Notes: a model not told the origin generated them from the sequence alone. A stretch of 49,766 nucleotides of DNA from Bradyrhizobium macuxiense (GCF_001542415.1 NZ_LNCU01000040.1:227075-276840); one strand, 5' to 3'; positions 31,351-42,121 are shown, numbered from the stretch's first letter. Made by a program: numbers and translations.

Positions 31351-32123
31351 TGGCAGCGGGCAAGAAGGTGCTGGATCAAGAGCCCGGCGATATCGAGATG
31401 CTGTTGCCTTGGTACGCGGCGGGCACGCTGAACGCGCGCGACACGCGCCGCGTCGAGGACGCGCTTGCCCGCGATCCGGAGTTGGCGACGCAATATGCCG
31501 TCATCCGCGAGGAATATGCCGAGACCATCCGCCTGAACGAGAGCCTCGGTGCGCCCTCGGCGCGCGCCATGCAGAAGCTGTTCGCCGCGATCGATGCCGA
31601 GCCGGAGCGCAAGCCGTCGATGTGGGCGCGCATCTCCGCCAGCATCTCGGAGTTCTTCGCGAAGCTGTCGCCACGCACGCTGGCCTGGTCGTCCGCCCTC
31701 GGCGCGGTGGTGGTGCTGTTGCAGGCGGGGGTGATCGGTACGGTGCTGATGCGGAGCCAGCCGACCTCGTTTCAAACCGCCTCGCTCGATGAGGCCGATC
31801 GCAGTGCGCCGGTCACCCGTGAACTCGCGAGCCCGGCGCCAACGCCACCGCAGATGACCGAACGCAGCGCCCCGCTGACCCGCGACCTCGCGGCCCCGGC
31901 TGCTGCGCCGTCGCGTGTGCTGGTGCGGTTCGCGCCGGATGCCAGGGTCGCCGACATCAGCGCGCTGCTCGACGCCTATCAGGCCTCGATCGTCGACGGA
32001 GCCAAGGGCGGGCTGTTCCGCCTGCAGGTCGGTAACCGCGCGATGTCCAAGACCGACCTCGCGGCGCTGGTTGCCAGGCTGCAGAAGGAAAGAATCGTCA
32101 GCTTCGCGGCCGAAGCGCAGTAG
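31347..32123 (+). CDS. Membrane anti-sigma factor with periplasmic protease-inhibitor-like domain
   Basis: The 258-residue protein has a cytoplasmic helical anti-sigma domain (LLPWYAAGTLNARDTRRVED, residues 19-38) lacking the zinc HxxxCxxC motif, one transmembrane helix (111-134), and a periplasmic part. That part holds a short tandem duplication (DRSAPVTRELASPAP at 151 and ERSAPLTRDLAAPA at 172). It ends in a domain (VLVRFAPDARVADISALLDA to QKERIVSFAAEAQ, residues 191-258) resembling the inhibitor-I9-like prodomain of subtilases. Release of the sigma factor by periplasmic proteolysis is plausible but not shown. GAGG precedes ATG 31347. Confidence 0.85.
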   Translation: MMAAGKKVLDQEPGDIEMLLPWYAAGTLNARDTRRVEDALARDPELATQYAVIREEYAETIRLNESLGAPSARAMQKLFAAIDAEPERKPSMWARISASISEFFAKLSPRTLAWSSALGAVVVLLQAGVIGTVLMRSQPTSFQTASLDEADRSAPVTRELASPAPTPPQMTERSAPLTRDLAAPAAAPSRVLVRFAPDARVADISALLDAYQASIVDGAKGGLFRLQVGNRAMSKTDLAALVARLQKERIVSFAAEAQ

Positions 32124-32480
32124 GCCGTCGGTTGACGGTTCGCATCGAGCCACGGATCAATCCGAGCGTTGCCTGAAGGGCAGGCGGTAACATCGTCGTC
32201 ATCGCGGCGCTTGCTGCGACTATTTGATGCGTCTGCCGCTCGTGTTGCTGCGATCTCGGACAAACCGTCGCAGGCGGCCAAGGCGCGGTCGGCAATAACA
32301 CTTCCGTGAGCCTCGTCGGCGTTCTGCGAACGTATTTGACAGATCCGCCGCAAATGCCTTGCTGTGCAGTGATTTTCGGCGTTGAGCGCCCGGTATGACG
32401 CAGCGACGCGTCGCGGGGAGAAGGTTAAAAAAATCGTCGAGGGTTTGAACGTCGGCGTAGCTGTCACGACTTATGTGTGT

Positions 32481-32590
32481 GGGAGCGGTTTATCCCTCCC
32501 CGGCTATATCAGGCGCGAGCGCCCATCCACCCCAAGCGCCCATATGGCTTTGACCCGTCCGGTTGTCCCCCCGGACGGGTCTTTCATTTT
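32481..32590 (+). ncRNA. Candidate small RNA with three hairpins and C-rich single-stranded loops
   Basis: Three hairpins follow without gaps. The first is GGGAG/CTCCC (32481-32485 with 32496-32500). The second is GGCTATAT/ATATGGCT with one G-U pair (32502-32509 with 32542-32549), enclosing GGCG/CGCC and the C-rich ATCCACCCCAAG. The third is an 11-bp terminator. Runs of four or more C occur near all three loops, as in alphaproteobacterial trans-acting sRNAs that target Shine-Dalgarno sequences. A weak promoter (TTGAAC at 32445-32450 and TTATGT near 32471-32476) lies upstream. No open frame explains the structure. The family was not identified. Confidence 0.55.
32552..32590 (+). terminator. 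Rho-independent terminator of the sRNA candidate
   Basis: GACCCGTCCGG (32552-32562) pairs perfectly with CCGGACGGGTC (32571-32581), loop TTGTCCCC, followed by TTTCATTTT. No protein gene ends just upstream, which supports an independent RNA. Confidence 0.85.
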
Positions 32591-32939
32591 GGGCATGCCT
32601 TGTGTGATGGCTGATCGGACGCGGCCGGCCGATTTCGCTCCCGTCGGCGTCAATGGCGAGCAGCCGCAGCGCCGCGGCGGATTGTTGTGGATCGTCCGGC
32701 GGGCTGTCGTCGGAAGCGCGAGGCATCGTCATCCTGCAAGCCCATGAGTCCACTATGGATCGCGTCGACTATGGATCGCGCCAGAAACTCCGTAGTGGAG
32801 CGGACTTCCCTCGTCGGCGTTCTCCAATTAAGAATTTAGTTAGACTTTATTTACCTTTTCCACAGAATATCCAGGTCACGTCCAGTTGATTCGGTTCGGT
32901 TGCGTCTGCGTCCGTTTTCTCTCCCTGCGGGCAAGTTGA

Positions 32940-33422
32940 ATGACACATCGGACTGACGTGGCCAAAGGTCACGAGATCGTTGCACGCTGGTGCAGCCTTG
33001 CCGAGCAACGGCTGGAACACCTCACCGAATTGTTCGAGACCGGGCGCTGGCGCCGCTACCACACCGAGGACGCCTTTCTCGAAAACATCAGGGAAGCCAG
33101 GACGGCAGTCGACACCTGGCGCGAACTGCTGTCGCGCGAGGCCTCGCTGGACAACTCGCCGATCGATCTGTCGTGGCTCGGTCGTGGACGCCCGAACCTG
33201 CCGCCGCGCGTACCCCTGTCGATGCCGGATCCCGAGCCGGAAGCGTTGACCTTCGCCGAAGCCACGATGACGGCCATGACCGCCGCGCTCGAGACCGCGG
33301 CCGAGGTGCTGGAAGAGGCGCCCACCGTGAGCGATGCACCGCCGCTGGAGATGCCCCCTCCGCTCGTGCTCGATCTCAACGCGATCCAGGCACGCTATCC
33401 GTTGCTGCGCAACTCGCTGTAG
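32940..33422 (+). CDS. TIGR03809 family conserved hypothetical protein
   Basis: This 160-residue cytoplasmic protein has an N-terminal helical part (GHEIVARWCSLAEQRLEHLT, WRELLSREASLDN) and a Pro/Glu-rich C-terminus ending LNAIQARYPLLRNSL. It matches what I recall of TIGR03809, a family found in the Bradyrhizobium group beside TIGR03808 proteins. That partner is the next gene, convergent and only 11 bases away. Function is unknown. It begins at ATG 32940 after GGGCAAGTTGA, a modest ribosome binding site. Confidence 0.75.
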   Translation: MTHRTDVAKGHEIVARWCSLAEQRLEHLTELFETGRWRRYHTEDAFLENIREARTAVDTWRELLSREASLDNSPIDLSWLGRGRPNLPPRVPLSMPDPEPEALTFAEATMTAMTAALETAAEVLEEAPTVSDAPPLEMPPPLVLDLNAIQARYPLLRNSL

Positions 33423-33433
33423 CGAGTCACGGC

Positions 33434-34804
33434 CTAGCGCCGCACGGCGTTGGAGCCGACCATCAGCTGCGCATATTGCTGGGCCCCGCCGGCCGACAGG
33501 TCGGTGGTCACTGCGCGGGCGTGATCGAGCCCGACCACCGCGCCGCGCGGCGTTTCCGAGATCATGTTGTTGTTGATCAGCGCCGTGCCCGCGCCCGGCA
33601 CCACGGAGACGCCGACGCCGATAAAGGCGTTGCGGATGACGTTCCCGGTGATCGCGACATCGCGCAGATATTTGCCCCAGCCGGCGATGATCCCGAATGA
33701 CGGGGCGTTCTCGACCACATTGCCGGTGACCGTCGTGTCAGCCTCGACATAAATGCCGATGCCGGCGTCATCGTCGGGTGCAGTGCCGATCGGGCGTTTC
33801 GGGATCAGGTTGCGGATGATGTTGCCCTGGACCACCGCGAGGCGGCCGCCGTCATTGAAATTGCACACGGAGACGCCGACCGCGGCGCCGTCGACGGTGT
33901 TGTTGGCGATGACGGCAGCCTCGAAGGAGAATTCCGAGTAGAGCGCCACCTCACGGACATTGCTGACACTGTTGTCCGTGATGTGGATGTTGGCGGCCGA
34001 ATTGCCGCGCACCGCCGAATAGTCGCAGTTCCTGATGCGGTTGCCGCGCACGATCACGTTGCCGGCGCGGAAGGCATTGATGGCGTTGCCGTACTGGCCC
34101 GAGCCGCCGGGACCGGCCTTGATGTCTTCGATGCGGTTGTCGGCGACGATGCTGCCGTCGTCACCGATCGCCGTGCGCAGGATCTCGATGCCGTTGTCGC
34201 TGGTGCCCTTGATGGTGTTGCGCGAGACGATCAGGCCGAGCGCATCGAACGAGATCAGCGCGGTGGCCGCCATATCGGTGAAGATGTTGTTGCTGACGTC
34301 GCCCGACACCTGCTCGAGCCAGATACCGTTGCGACCGCTGCCGGTGAATTCGCAATCGGCGATTCGGATGTCGCGGCCGGCGATGCAATGCACTAGTCCG
34401 CGCCGCTCCGGCAGCGGGATGTTGCCGCCGTCGAAGGCGAGTCCGGTGAGACCAGCGCCGTCGGCACCGTCGCCCGAGAGTATCGATGCGCCTCCGGTGA
34501 ATGCGAGCCGGCTCGCGCCGCGCACGCCGATCAGCTGGCTGCCGGGCGCAAGCCGCAGCAGGCCGGTGCGGTAGACGCCGGGCGGGAACACCAGCGGCAC
34601 ATGGGCGCGGGCGGCCTCGTCGATCGCGCGCTGCAGGTTTCGGGTTTGATCGTCGGGACTGCCGGGGCGAACGCCATATTGCGTGACGTCGCGACCAAGC
34701 GAGCCGACTGCTGGCGCCGCGCGCGCCGCCTCCGGCGACATCGCGAGCGCGCCGGCAACGCCGACGGCGGATGCTCCGATCACATGACGGCGGTTGACGT
34801 CCAT
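33434..34804 (-). CDS. TIGR03808 family Tat-exported parallel beta-helix protein
   Basis: The 456-residue protein has a twin-arginine signal (MDVNRRHVIGASAVGVAGAL ending in ARAAP), a pectate-lyase-like N-cap (QYGVRPGSPDDQTRNLQRAI, VPLVFPPGVYRTG), then many short repeats such as VSGDVSNNIFTD, VIVRGNRIRN, ITDNSVSNV and VAITGNVIRNA that form a right-handed parallel beta-helix. These traits match TIGR03808. Such folds often bind or cut polysaccharides, but the catalytic residues of known lyases are not evident. The start at 34804 is chosen because the signal peptide begins there; the frame extends to 34849. Gene order with TIGR03809 is conserved in this group. Confidence 0.85.
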   Translation of the reverse strand: MDVNRRHVIGASAVGVAGALAMSPEAARAAPAVGSLGRDVTQYGVRPGSPDDQTRNLQRAIDEAARAHVPLVFPPGVYRTGLLRLAPGSQLIGVRGASRLAFTGGASILSGDGADGAGLTGLAFDGGNIPLPERRGLVHCIAGRDIRIADCEFTGSGRNGIWLEQVSGDVSNNIFTDMAATALISFDALGLIVSRNTIKGTSDNGIEILRTAIGDDGSIVADNRIEDIKAGPGGSGQYGNAINAFRAGNVIVRGNRIRNCDYSAVRGNSAANIHITDNSVSNVREVALYSEFSFEAAVIANNTVDGAAVGVSVCNFNDGGRLAVVQGNIIRNLIPKRPIGTAPDDDAGIGIYVEADTTVTGNVVENAPSFGIIAGWGKYLRDVAITGNVIRNAFIGVGVSVVPGAGTALINNNMISETPRGAVVGLDHARAVTTDLSAGGAQQYAQLMVGSNAVRR

Positions 34805-34920
34805 GACGCGTGGCTCTCGCTTGAGACGCGAGCGGTGTCGTTCGCCCATGTTACGTAGCGCGAAATGCGGCGCCGCATGGTGAACGAGCCAAGGGAACAG
34901 GGCAATAGTTGGCGGTAGGG

Positions 34921-35601
34921 TTAACCCCCGGTGCAGCGATCAGCGTCCATGGTGCGCGAGAGCGCGGCTTGCCGCGTCAATTTGACCAGCTCCATCAGCA
35001 TGGCCTCGCCGGCGTCGACCAGTTGCTCCAGCGTGATGGTCGAGACGCCGCGCGCGGCGCTGCCGTCATGCGCGAGCGGCGGAACGTGGACGAATTGCGT
35101 CAGATGCAGGCCATCGTCCTTGCCTGCGGCCTCGATCGCGCGCCAGCTCAGATAGTTGCAGAGGTAGCTACCGGCATCGCGCGACAGCCGTGCGTCGATG
35201 CCGGTGGCGAGCGCGGCGCGCAGCAGCCTTTCGGACTGCGGCCCGAACGCTCTCGCATCAAAGCCATCGACGATCGATCCCTTGCGCGCGTGCTGGCGGC
35301 CTGCATCGGGAAAGCGCGTGGTCACCGCGTTGCGGGCACGGGTTTCGATCCGCAAATGGCCGGTGCGGCCGGCAAGCCCGAACATCAAGAGCGCCAGCGG
35401 GCGGTGCGTTGCGAGGAGCTCCGGCAATTCGCGATCGACAGTCGCGTAGGTGACGTCGAAGATATGGCCGGTCAGCGCGACATCGTCGAAGGCCGGGCGG
35501 CGCAGCCCGGTCAGCCGCTTCACCAGCGCCATGGTCGGGTTGAAAGCTGCGCCCGGGAACGATCCGAAGCCGGTGACGAGGATGCGCAGCCGCGCACTCA
35601 C
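34921..35601 (-). CDS. pcp: Pyroglutamyl-peptidase I (peptidase C15)
   Basis: The enzyme removes N-terminal pyroglutamate from peptides. The 226-residue protein begins at GTG 35601, giving VSARLRILVTGFGSFPGAAF, the standard N-terminus; the upstream open frame is a shadow of meaB. The catalytic triad fits: glutamate in GHLRIETRARN, cysteine in GSYLCNYLSW and histidine in FVHVPP. The start overlaps the meaB stop as GTGA (35598-35601), so the two genes are translationally coupled, an unexpected pairing. Confidence 0.88.
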   Translation of the reverse strand: MSARLRILVTGFGSFPGAAFNPTMALVKRLTGLRRPAFDDVALTGHIFDVTYATVDRELPELLATHRPLALLMFGLAGRTGHLRIETRARNAVTTRFPDAGRQHARKGSIVDGFDARAFGPQSERLLRAALATGIDARLSRDAGSYLCNYLSWRAIEAAGKDDGLHLTQFVHVPPLAHDGSAARGVSTITLEQLVDAGEAMLMELVKLTRQAALSRTMDADRCTGG

Positions 35602-36590
35602 CGCAGCATCTCTGCGATCTGTTCGGCGGCGACGGCTGGAGAGATGCGGCCGTCGGCGACGTCGGTTTCCATCCGCTTCACCTTCGCCCGGATCGACGCA
35701 TCGGCGCGCAGCCGCGCCATCATGCGGCTCTCCAGCATCGACCACATCCACTTCACCTGCTGCTCGCGGCGACGGCCTGCGAACTCGCCGGAGGCGGTCA
35801 TCGCGGTGCGGTGCTCGAGGATTCTTTGCCAGATCTTGTCGAGGCCCGCGCCAGTCAGCGCCGAATAGGTTTCGACCGGCGGATGCCAATGTTCCGAGCG
35901 CGGCGAGAGGATATGCAGCGCGCTGCGATAATCTGCCGCCGCGAGATTGGCGCGCTTGATGTTGTCGCCGTCGGCCTTGTTGATCGCGACCATGTCAGCG
36001 AGTTCGACGAGGCCCTTCTTGATGCCCTGCAGCTCGTCGCCGGCGCCCGGCAGCATCAGCGCCAGGAAGAAATCGGTCATGTCGCAGACCGCGGTTTCGG
36101 ACTGGCCGATGCCGACGGTTTCGACCAGCACCACGTCGAAGCCCGCCGCCTCGCACAGCAGCATTGCCTCGCGCGTCTTTGCCGCGACGCCGCCGAGCGT
36201 GCCCGAGGAGGGCGATGGCCGGATAAAGGCCTGATCGGAGATGGCGAGCCGCGCCATCCGCGTCTTGTCACCGAGGATCGAGCCGCCGGTGCGCGCCGAG
36301 GAGGGATCGACCGCCAGCACCGCGACCTTGTGGCCCTGCTCGATCAGGAACATGCCGAGTGCATCGATGGTGGTCGACTTGCCGACGCCGGGCGAGCCAG
36401 TGATGCCGACCCGCACGGCGCTACCGGTGTCGGGCAAGAGCGCCTGCACCAGATCGCGCGCCGCGGCCTGATGGTCGTTCCGTCGGCTCTCGACCAGCGT
36501 GATCGCCCGCGCCAGCGCCGCGCGTTGGCCGGCGCGGAGTTGCTGGGCGAGGGAACGGATGTCGGGGGAGGCGGTCTTCGGCGCAGTCAT
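35598..36590 (-). CDS. meaB: Methylmalonyl-CoA mutase-associated GTPase MeaB
   Basis: MeaB is a G3E-type GTPase chaperone that protects and reloads methylmalonyl-CoA mutase with adenosylcobalamin. The 330-residue protein has the Walker A motif GITGSPGVGKST at residues 62-73, switch residues in DPSSARTGGSILGDKTRMAR, VVLVETVGIGQSE, and the NKAD guanine-specificity motif. The C-terminal SMMARLRADASIRAKVKRME-type helix for dimerisation is present. It lies downstream of the mutase genes on the same strand, separated by an RsiV-like gene. Its stop overlaps pcp. Confidence 0.94.
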   Translation of the reverse strand: MTAPKTASPDIRSLAQQLRAGQRAALARAITLVESRRNDHQAAARDLVQALLPDTGSAVRVGITGSPGVGKSTTIDALGMFLIEQGHKVAVLAVDPSSARTGGSILGDKTRMARLAISDQAFIRPSPSSGTLGGVAAKTREAMLLCEAAGFDVVLVETVGIGQSETAVCDMTDFFLALMLPGAGDELQGIKKGLVELADMVAINKADGDNIKRANLAAADYRSALHILSPRSEHWHPPVETYSALTGAGLDKIWQRILEHRTAMTASGEFAGRRREQQVKWMWSMLESRMMARLRADASIRAKVKRMETDVADGRISPAVAAEQIAEMLR

Positions 36591-36651
36591 AGGCTTGGTT
36601 TACAACGATAGCTCGTGATGGGCGAGGGGGCCGGCCAAGCTCGTCAGATAC

Positions 36652-37452
36652 CTAGTTCTGATCGTCTTGGTCGCCCTTCGGCCGCGCCCCGGCAAAAATC
36701 TTTGCGCCTTCCGGGCTGAGGTACGGCTTCAGCGTCTCCCACGGCACGAAGGCGACATACTGTCCCTCGGCATAGGGGCCGACGGCGTAGGGCGGGTAGT
36801 GGAAGGTGAGGCCGGAGCTCTTGCCGGCCTCTGTCGAGGGCGCGAGCGTCACAGCCCCGATCTTGAGCAGCGTCGGCTTCAGGTCCTTGTACCACTCGGC
36901 GGTCGCGGTCTCGCCGGCGCCGCGCTTTTTCTTTTCGGCATTGAGCGAGGTGATGATGGCCTTCAGCATCGTCTTCATGGTCGGACCGTTCTCTGCGGTC
37001 TCGCCGAAGAAGGGGCGGATGCTGATGCGCTTCGTCTCAGTCGCATCCCACAGGACGGTGTTGACGTCGGAGTTCGGATGCGCGCCATGGGTGTCCATGT
37101 AATCATCCCGCAGTACACTGACATAGCGGCCGTCGACGATCGAGCGCACCGAATAATTGCGCCCGAATGAATAGCCGCCGCGGTCTTTGAAGAGCTCGGG
37201 CTCCTGCTTGCGGTCGGAGGCCGCCTCAGCGGCATTCTTGTCGATCCACTTCTTGCCTTCGGCGAGGCAATCGGCGGCGAGCGCCGCATCCGCCTTGATC
37301 TTGTCGTCGAGATAGATATTGGCCTCGACGCTCTTGTTCTTGATCGAGGCGTCGGGCTTGGGATCGTCGGCCAGCGCGGGGAGGCCGAGGCAGGCCAGCA
37401 GCCCGGCAAGACATATGATGCGAGCAGGCGTCGTGAAGCGAACGGCGCGCAT
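36652..37452 (-). CDS. Secreted RsiV-like (DUF3298) protein
   Basis: The 266-residue protein has a Sec signal peptide ending ALA-D at about residue 28. The mature part has YSVRSIVDGRYVSVLRDDYM, then HPNSDVNTVLWDATETKRIS and, near the end, LTFHYPPYAVGPYAEGQYVA, which are the DUF3298/RsiV-type lysozyme-binding fold elements. This version lacks an anti-sigma domain, so it is a periplasmic relative. AAGGGAG precedes ATG 37452. It lies between mutB and meaB. Function is unknown; a structural similarity to lysozyme inhibitors is possible. Confidence 0.8.
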   Translation of the reverse strand: MRAVRFTTPARIICLAGLLACLGLPALADDPKPDASIKNKSVEANIYLDDKIKADAALAADCLAEGKKWIDKNAAEAASDRKQEPELFKDRGGYSFGRNYSVRSIVDGRYVSVLRDDYMDTHGAHPNSDVNTVLWDATETKRISIRPFFGETAENGPTMKTMLKAIITSLNAEKKKRGAGETATAEWYKDLKPTLLKIGAVTLAPSTEAGKSSGLTFHYPPYAVGPYAEGQYVAFVPWETLKPYLSPEGAKIFAGARPKGDQDDQN

Positions 37453-37494
37453 GGAGAGCTCCCTTCGAACGGGAAGAGGAAGAAAGCGGCAGAG

Positions 37495-39651
<2,157 letters not shown>

Positions 39652-39672
39652 TCCTTGGATTCCTCAAACTGG

Positions 39673-40143
39673 CTAGTCATGGTCCGGATGCTGATGGCTG
39701 GTGATCGTTGCCATCTTCTCCGGGCCGTAATTCTGCATCGTGGTCTGGCTCGGCAGATTGGCAATGCCGACCACCCAGCCGAGCCGGGACTCGGTTCCAA
39801 ATTGCTGTGTCGGCACCACCCGGTCCGGCCGGTCGAAGGCGCCGGTCATGATCTCGATCCGTGGCCCGTCGATGCGACGGAAGCTCAACGGCGTGCCGCA
39901 GGCGGCGCAGAAGTCGCGCTCGGCGATCGAGGACGACTTGAACGCGGCGGGCTTGCCGCGGGTCCAAGTGAAATCGTTGCGATCGATGTCCGCGAAGGAG
40001 GCGAACGGCGCGCCGGAGGCTTTTTGACACATCCGGCAGTGGCAGATGCTGATCCGGGTTGGCGCCGACGACACGGCGAAGCGAACGGCGCCGCACTGGC
40101 AGCCACCGGTCAGAACAGGTTTCGTCGATGTCTCGGCCGTCAT
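39673..40143 (-). CDS. GFA family (glutathione-dependent formaldehyde-activating-like) protein
   Basis: The 156-residue protein has the zinc-binding cysteines of the GFA fold: GGCQCGAVRF near residue 15, CHCRMCQKASGAPFASF, and CAACGTPLSFRR. GFA proteins were first described as binding glutathione and formaldehyde; most members, including this one, have no assigned reaction. Its ATG overlaps the mutA stop as ATGA (40140-40143), and mutB starts 22 bases beyond its end. It thus sits between the two mutase subunits and is probably co-translated with them. Confidence 0.88.
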   Translation of the reverse strand: MTAETSTKPVLTGGCQCGAVRFAVSSAPTRISICHCRMCQKASGAPFASFADIDRNDFTWTRGKPAAFKSSSIAERDFCAACGTPLSFRRIDGPRIEIMTGAFDRPDRVVPTQQFGTESRLGWVVGIANLPSQTTMQNYGPEKMATITSHQHPDHD

Positions 40144-42014
40144 GTCTGCTCCATCCGCCGATAGGCGTCGCGCAATGTCGCCAGCGCATCGCCGCCGGCG
40201 AAGACGAACTCACCGATGCCGGCCGCCCGCAACGCCGCTTCCTGGCCGCCGGGGCGCCCTGCCAGATAGATATGCTTCGCTCCGGCGCCGTGAAGGGCCC
40301 TGCCGGCATCAGCCGCACTGATGGCATAGACCTTGTCCGAGGAGCAGATGCAGGCCATCGCCGCACCGGAGGCCTTGAAGGCGGTGGCCAGTGCCGCTGC
40401 ATCGGCAAAGCCCTCGCTGTCGATCGCTTCGATGCCGCCGGTCTCGAAGAAGCTCTTGGCAAAGGTGGCACGCGCGGTGAAATCCGCAGGCGTGCCGAGA
40501 TTGGCGAGGAAGATTTTTGGCCGCGTACCCTTCGCCTTCAGCGCCGCATCCGACCTGTCGCGCAGGGCCTCGAACGGTTCGGCGAGGCGCATCGGCGCCA
40601 ATGCGTCGAACCTGATCGTCGCATCGGCCGGGATGACTGGCGCCGCAGGCTTCACGTCCAGCACCGCGATGTCCGGTTCATGCAGGTTCGGGAACTCGCT
40701 GGCGCCGGTCAGCACGTCGCGGCGTTTTGCCACATTGGTTTCGCGCAGGCTCCGCGTTGCCGCGACTTTGTGCTGGATCAGGCCTTGCTCAAGTGCTGCG
40801 AAGATGCCGCCGGCCTTTTCGATCTCCTGGAACAGCGCCCATGCCGCGTCGCACAGCTGCGAGGTCAGCGTCTCGATGCCGCCGGAGCCTGCCGCAGGAT
40901 CGGAGACCTTTGCGAGGTTGGATTCTTCCAGCAGCACGAGTTGGGTGTTGCGCGCCACGCGCCGGGCGAAATCGTCGGGCAAACCGAGCGCCAGGGTGTG
41001 CGGCAGCACGGTGATCGCATTGGCGCCGCCGAGGCCGGCGGCGAATGTCGCCATCGTCGCGCGCAGCATGTTCACATTGGCGTCGCGCTGGGTCAGCATG
41101 CGCCATGCGGTCTGCGCATTGACGAAGATCGGCTTCGGTGCGAGGCCGCAGGCCTGTTCGACCCGCGCCCACAGGAGCCTGAGCGCGCGGAATTTCGCCA
41201 GCGTCAGGAACTGGTCGGCGTCGGCGCTGAGCCGGAACGAGATGGCCGCGCGCGCGGCGTCGAGCTCGATGCCCGCGGCTTCCAGCATGCGCATATAGGC
41301 GAGCGCCACCGCAAGCGTGAAGGCGAGCTCCTGCACGTCCGACCCGCCGGTATCGTGCACCGGCCGGCCATCGGCGAGCACGAACGGTCCCTTGAAGCCG
41401 CGCTTGATCAGCCCGTTCACCACTTTGCCGAATGGCTTCTCGTAGTCGGCCCAGGCGGCAGCCGCGGCGCCGCGCACCGCGACCGTGCTGAGCGCCTGAT
41501 AGTTGAAGTGCAGGTCGAGCTTGGCGGGATCGATCTTGCGGGCCTCGATCATGTCGGCGAATGTTTCGCCGGCGTTCTCACGCCCGATCACCGGGTTGAG
41601 CGCGATCATGATGCCGGCATCAAGATGGATGCCGTCGCACACCCTGGCCAGTGTCTCCTTGCTGGCATCGGCAAGGCCGAAGCCGCGCGTGCCGGGTCCG
41701 CCGGCGAATTCGAATTCGAGCCCGGTCGCCCCGTTCTCGAGATCGTGCAGGGCCTGCGCATTGGCCTGCGCGGCGTCGGGATGGTCGACCCGCTGCAGGA
41801 CCTGCCAGGGGGCCGCGGCGGCGCGGGCGGCGATCGGGCCGGTGTTGGTCGCGCGCCGGTAGATCGGATCGATCTTCAACCCGTCATAGGTCTTGCCGAC
41901 CAGCTTCTCGAACGGGGCGCCCTTCAGCACGCCGTCGACCAGCTTGCGCCAGTCCTCGTAGGTCGCCGGTGGAAAATCCGCTGCCAGCCGCAAATCGTCA
42001 GTCGTGGTCGTCAT
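40140..42014 (-). CDS. mutA: Methylmalonyl-CoA mutase small subunit
   Basis: The 624-residue protein is the non-catalytic partner of heterodimeric methylmalonyl-CoA mutase. It shares the barrel fold (LSTVAVRGAAAAAWADYEKP, FVLADGRPVHDTGGSDVQEL), but the C-terminal cobalamin domain is degenerate: the DxHxxG motif is replaced by NLGTPADFTAR. ATG 42014 (MTTTTDDLRLAADF) is the natural start; the frame extends upstream to 42125 into sequence shared with the end of folK. A short GC hairpin (42036-42052) lies just upstream. Its stop overlaps the GFA gene. Confidence 0.92.
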   Translation of the reverse strand: MTTTTDDLRLAADFPPATYEDWRKLVDGVLKGAPFEKLVGKTYDGLKIDPIYRRATNTGPIAARAAAAPWQVLQRVDHPDAAQANAQALHDLENGATGLEFEFAGGPGTRGFGLADASKETLARVCDGIHLDAGIMIALNPVIGRENAGETFADMIEARKIDPAKLDLHFNYQALSTVAVRGAAAAAWADYEKPFGKVVNGLIKRGFKGPFVLADGRPVHDTGGSDVQELAFTLAVALAYMRMLEAAGIELDAARAAISFRLSADADQFLTLAKFRALRLLWARVEQACGLAPKPIFVNAQTAWRMLTQRDANVNMLRATMATFAAGLGGANAITVLPHTLALGLPDDFARRVARNTQLVLLEESNLAKVSDPAAGSGGIETLTSQLCDAAWALFQEIEKAGGIFAALEQGLIQHKVAATRSLRETNVAKRRDVLTGASEFPNLHEPDIAVLDVKPAAPVIPADATIRFDALAPMRLAEPFEALRDRSDAALKAKGTRPKIFLANLGTPADFTARATFAKSFFETGGIEAIDSEGFADAAALATAFKASGAAMACICSSDKVYAISAADAGRALHGAGAKHIYLAGRPGGQEAALRAAGIGEFVFAGGDALATLRDAYRRMEQT

Positions 42015-42035
42015 CCGCCCAAAATGTCCTTCGCC

Positions 42036-42052
42036 GGCCCCGCGACGGGGCC
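42036..42052. other. Short GC hairpin upstream of mutA
   Basis: GGCCCCG-CGA-CGGGGCC is a 7-bp stem with a three-base loop, 22 bases upstream of the mutA start and about 70 bases after the folK stop. It could weakly end the fol transcript or shape the mutA leader. No cobalamin riboswitch fits in this short gap. Confidence 0.35.
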
Positions 42053-42121
42053 ACCTGATTTGGCCGGAAATTGCCACGGGCGGGCGGCCAAGCCAAACAG
42101 TTGTTTGAGGTTTTTTGGGCC

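Larger units (their letters stand above)
32124..32939. other. 816-base region without a protein gene, holding an sRNA candidate
   Basis: No open frame here has protein-like composition. The clear content is a set of three consecutive hairpins ending in a strong terminator (32481-32590), called separately as an RNA gene. The TTGACA at 32336-32341 has no good partner. The rest, including 32600-32900, shows nothing I can name. Confidence 0.6.

Noticed and set aside
32382..32747. A 121-codon plus-strand open frame
   Set aside because: It crosses the sRNA hairpins and terminator and has no ribosome binding site or conserved-looking segment.
42015..42121. Possible cobalamin riboswitch before mutA
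   Set aside because: The gap of 107 bases is too short and shows no B12-box-like sequence; only a small GC hairpin is present.
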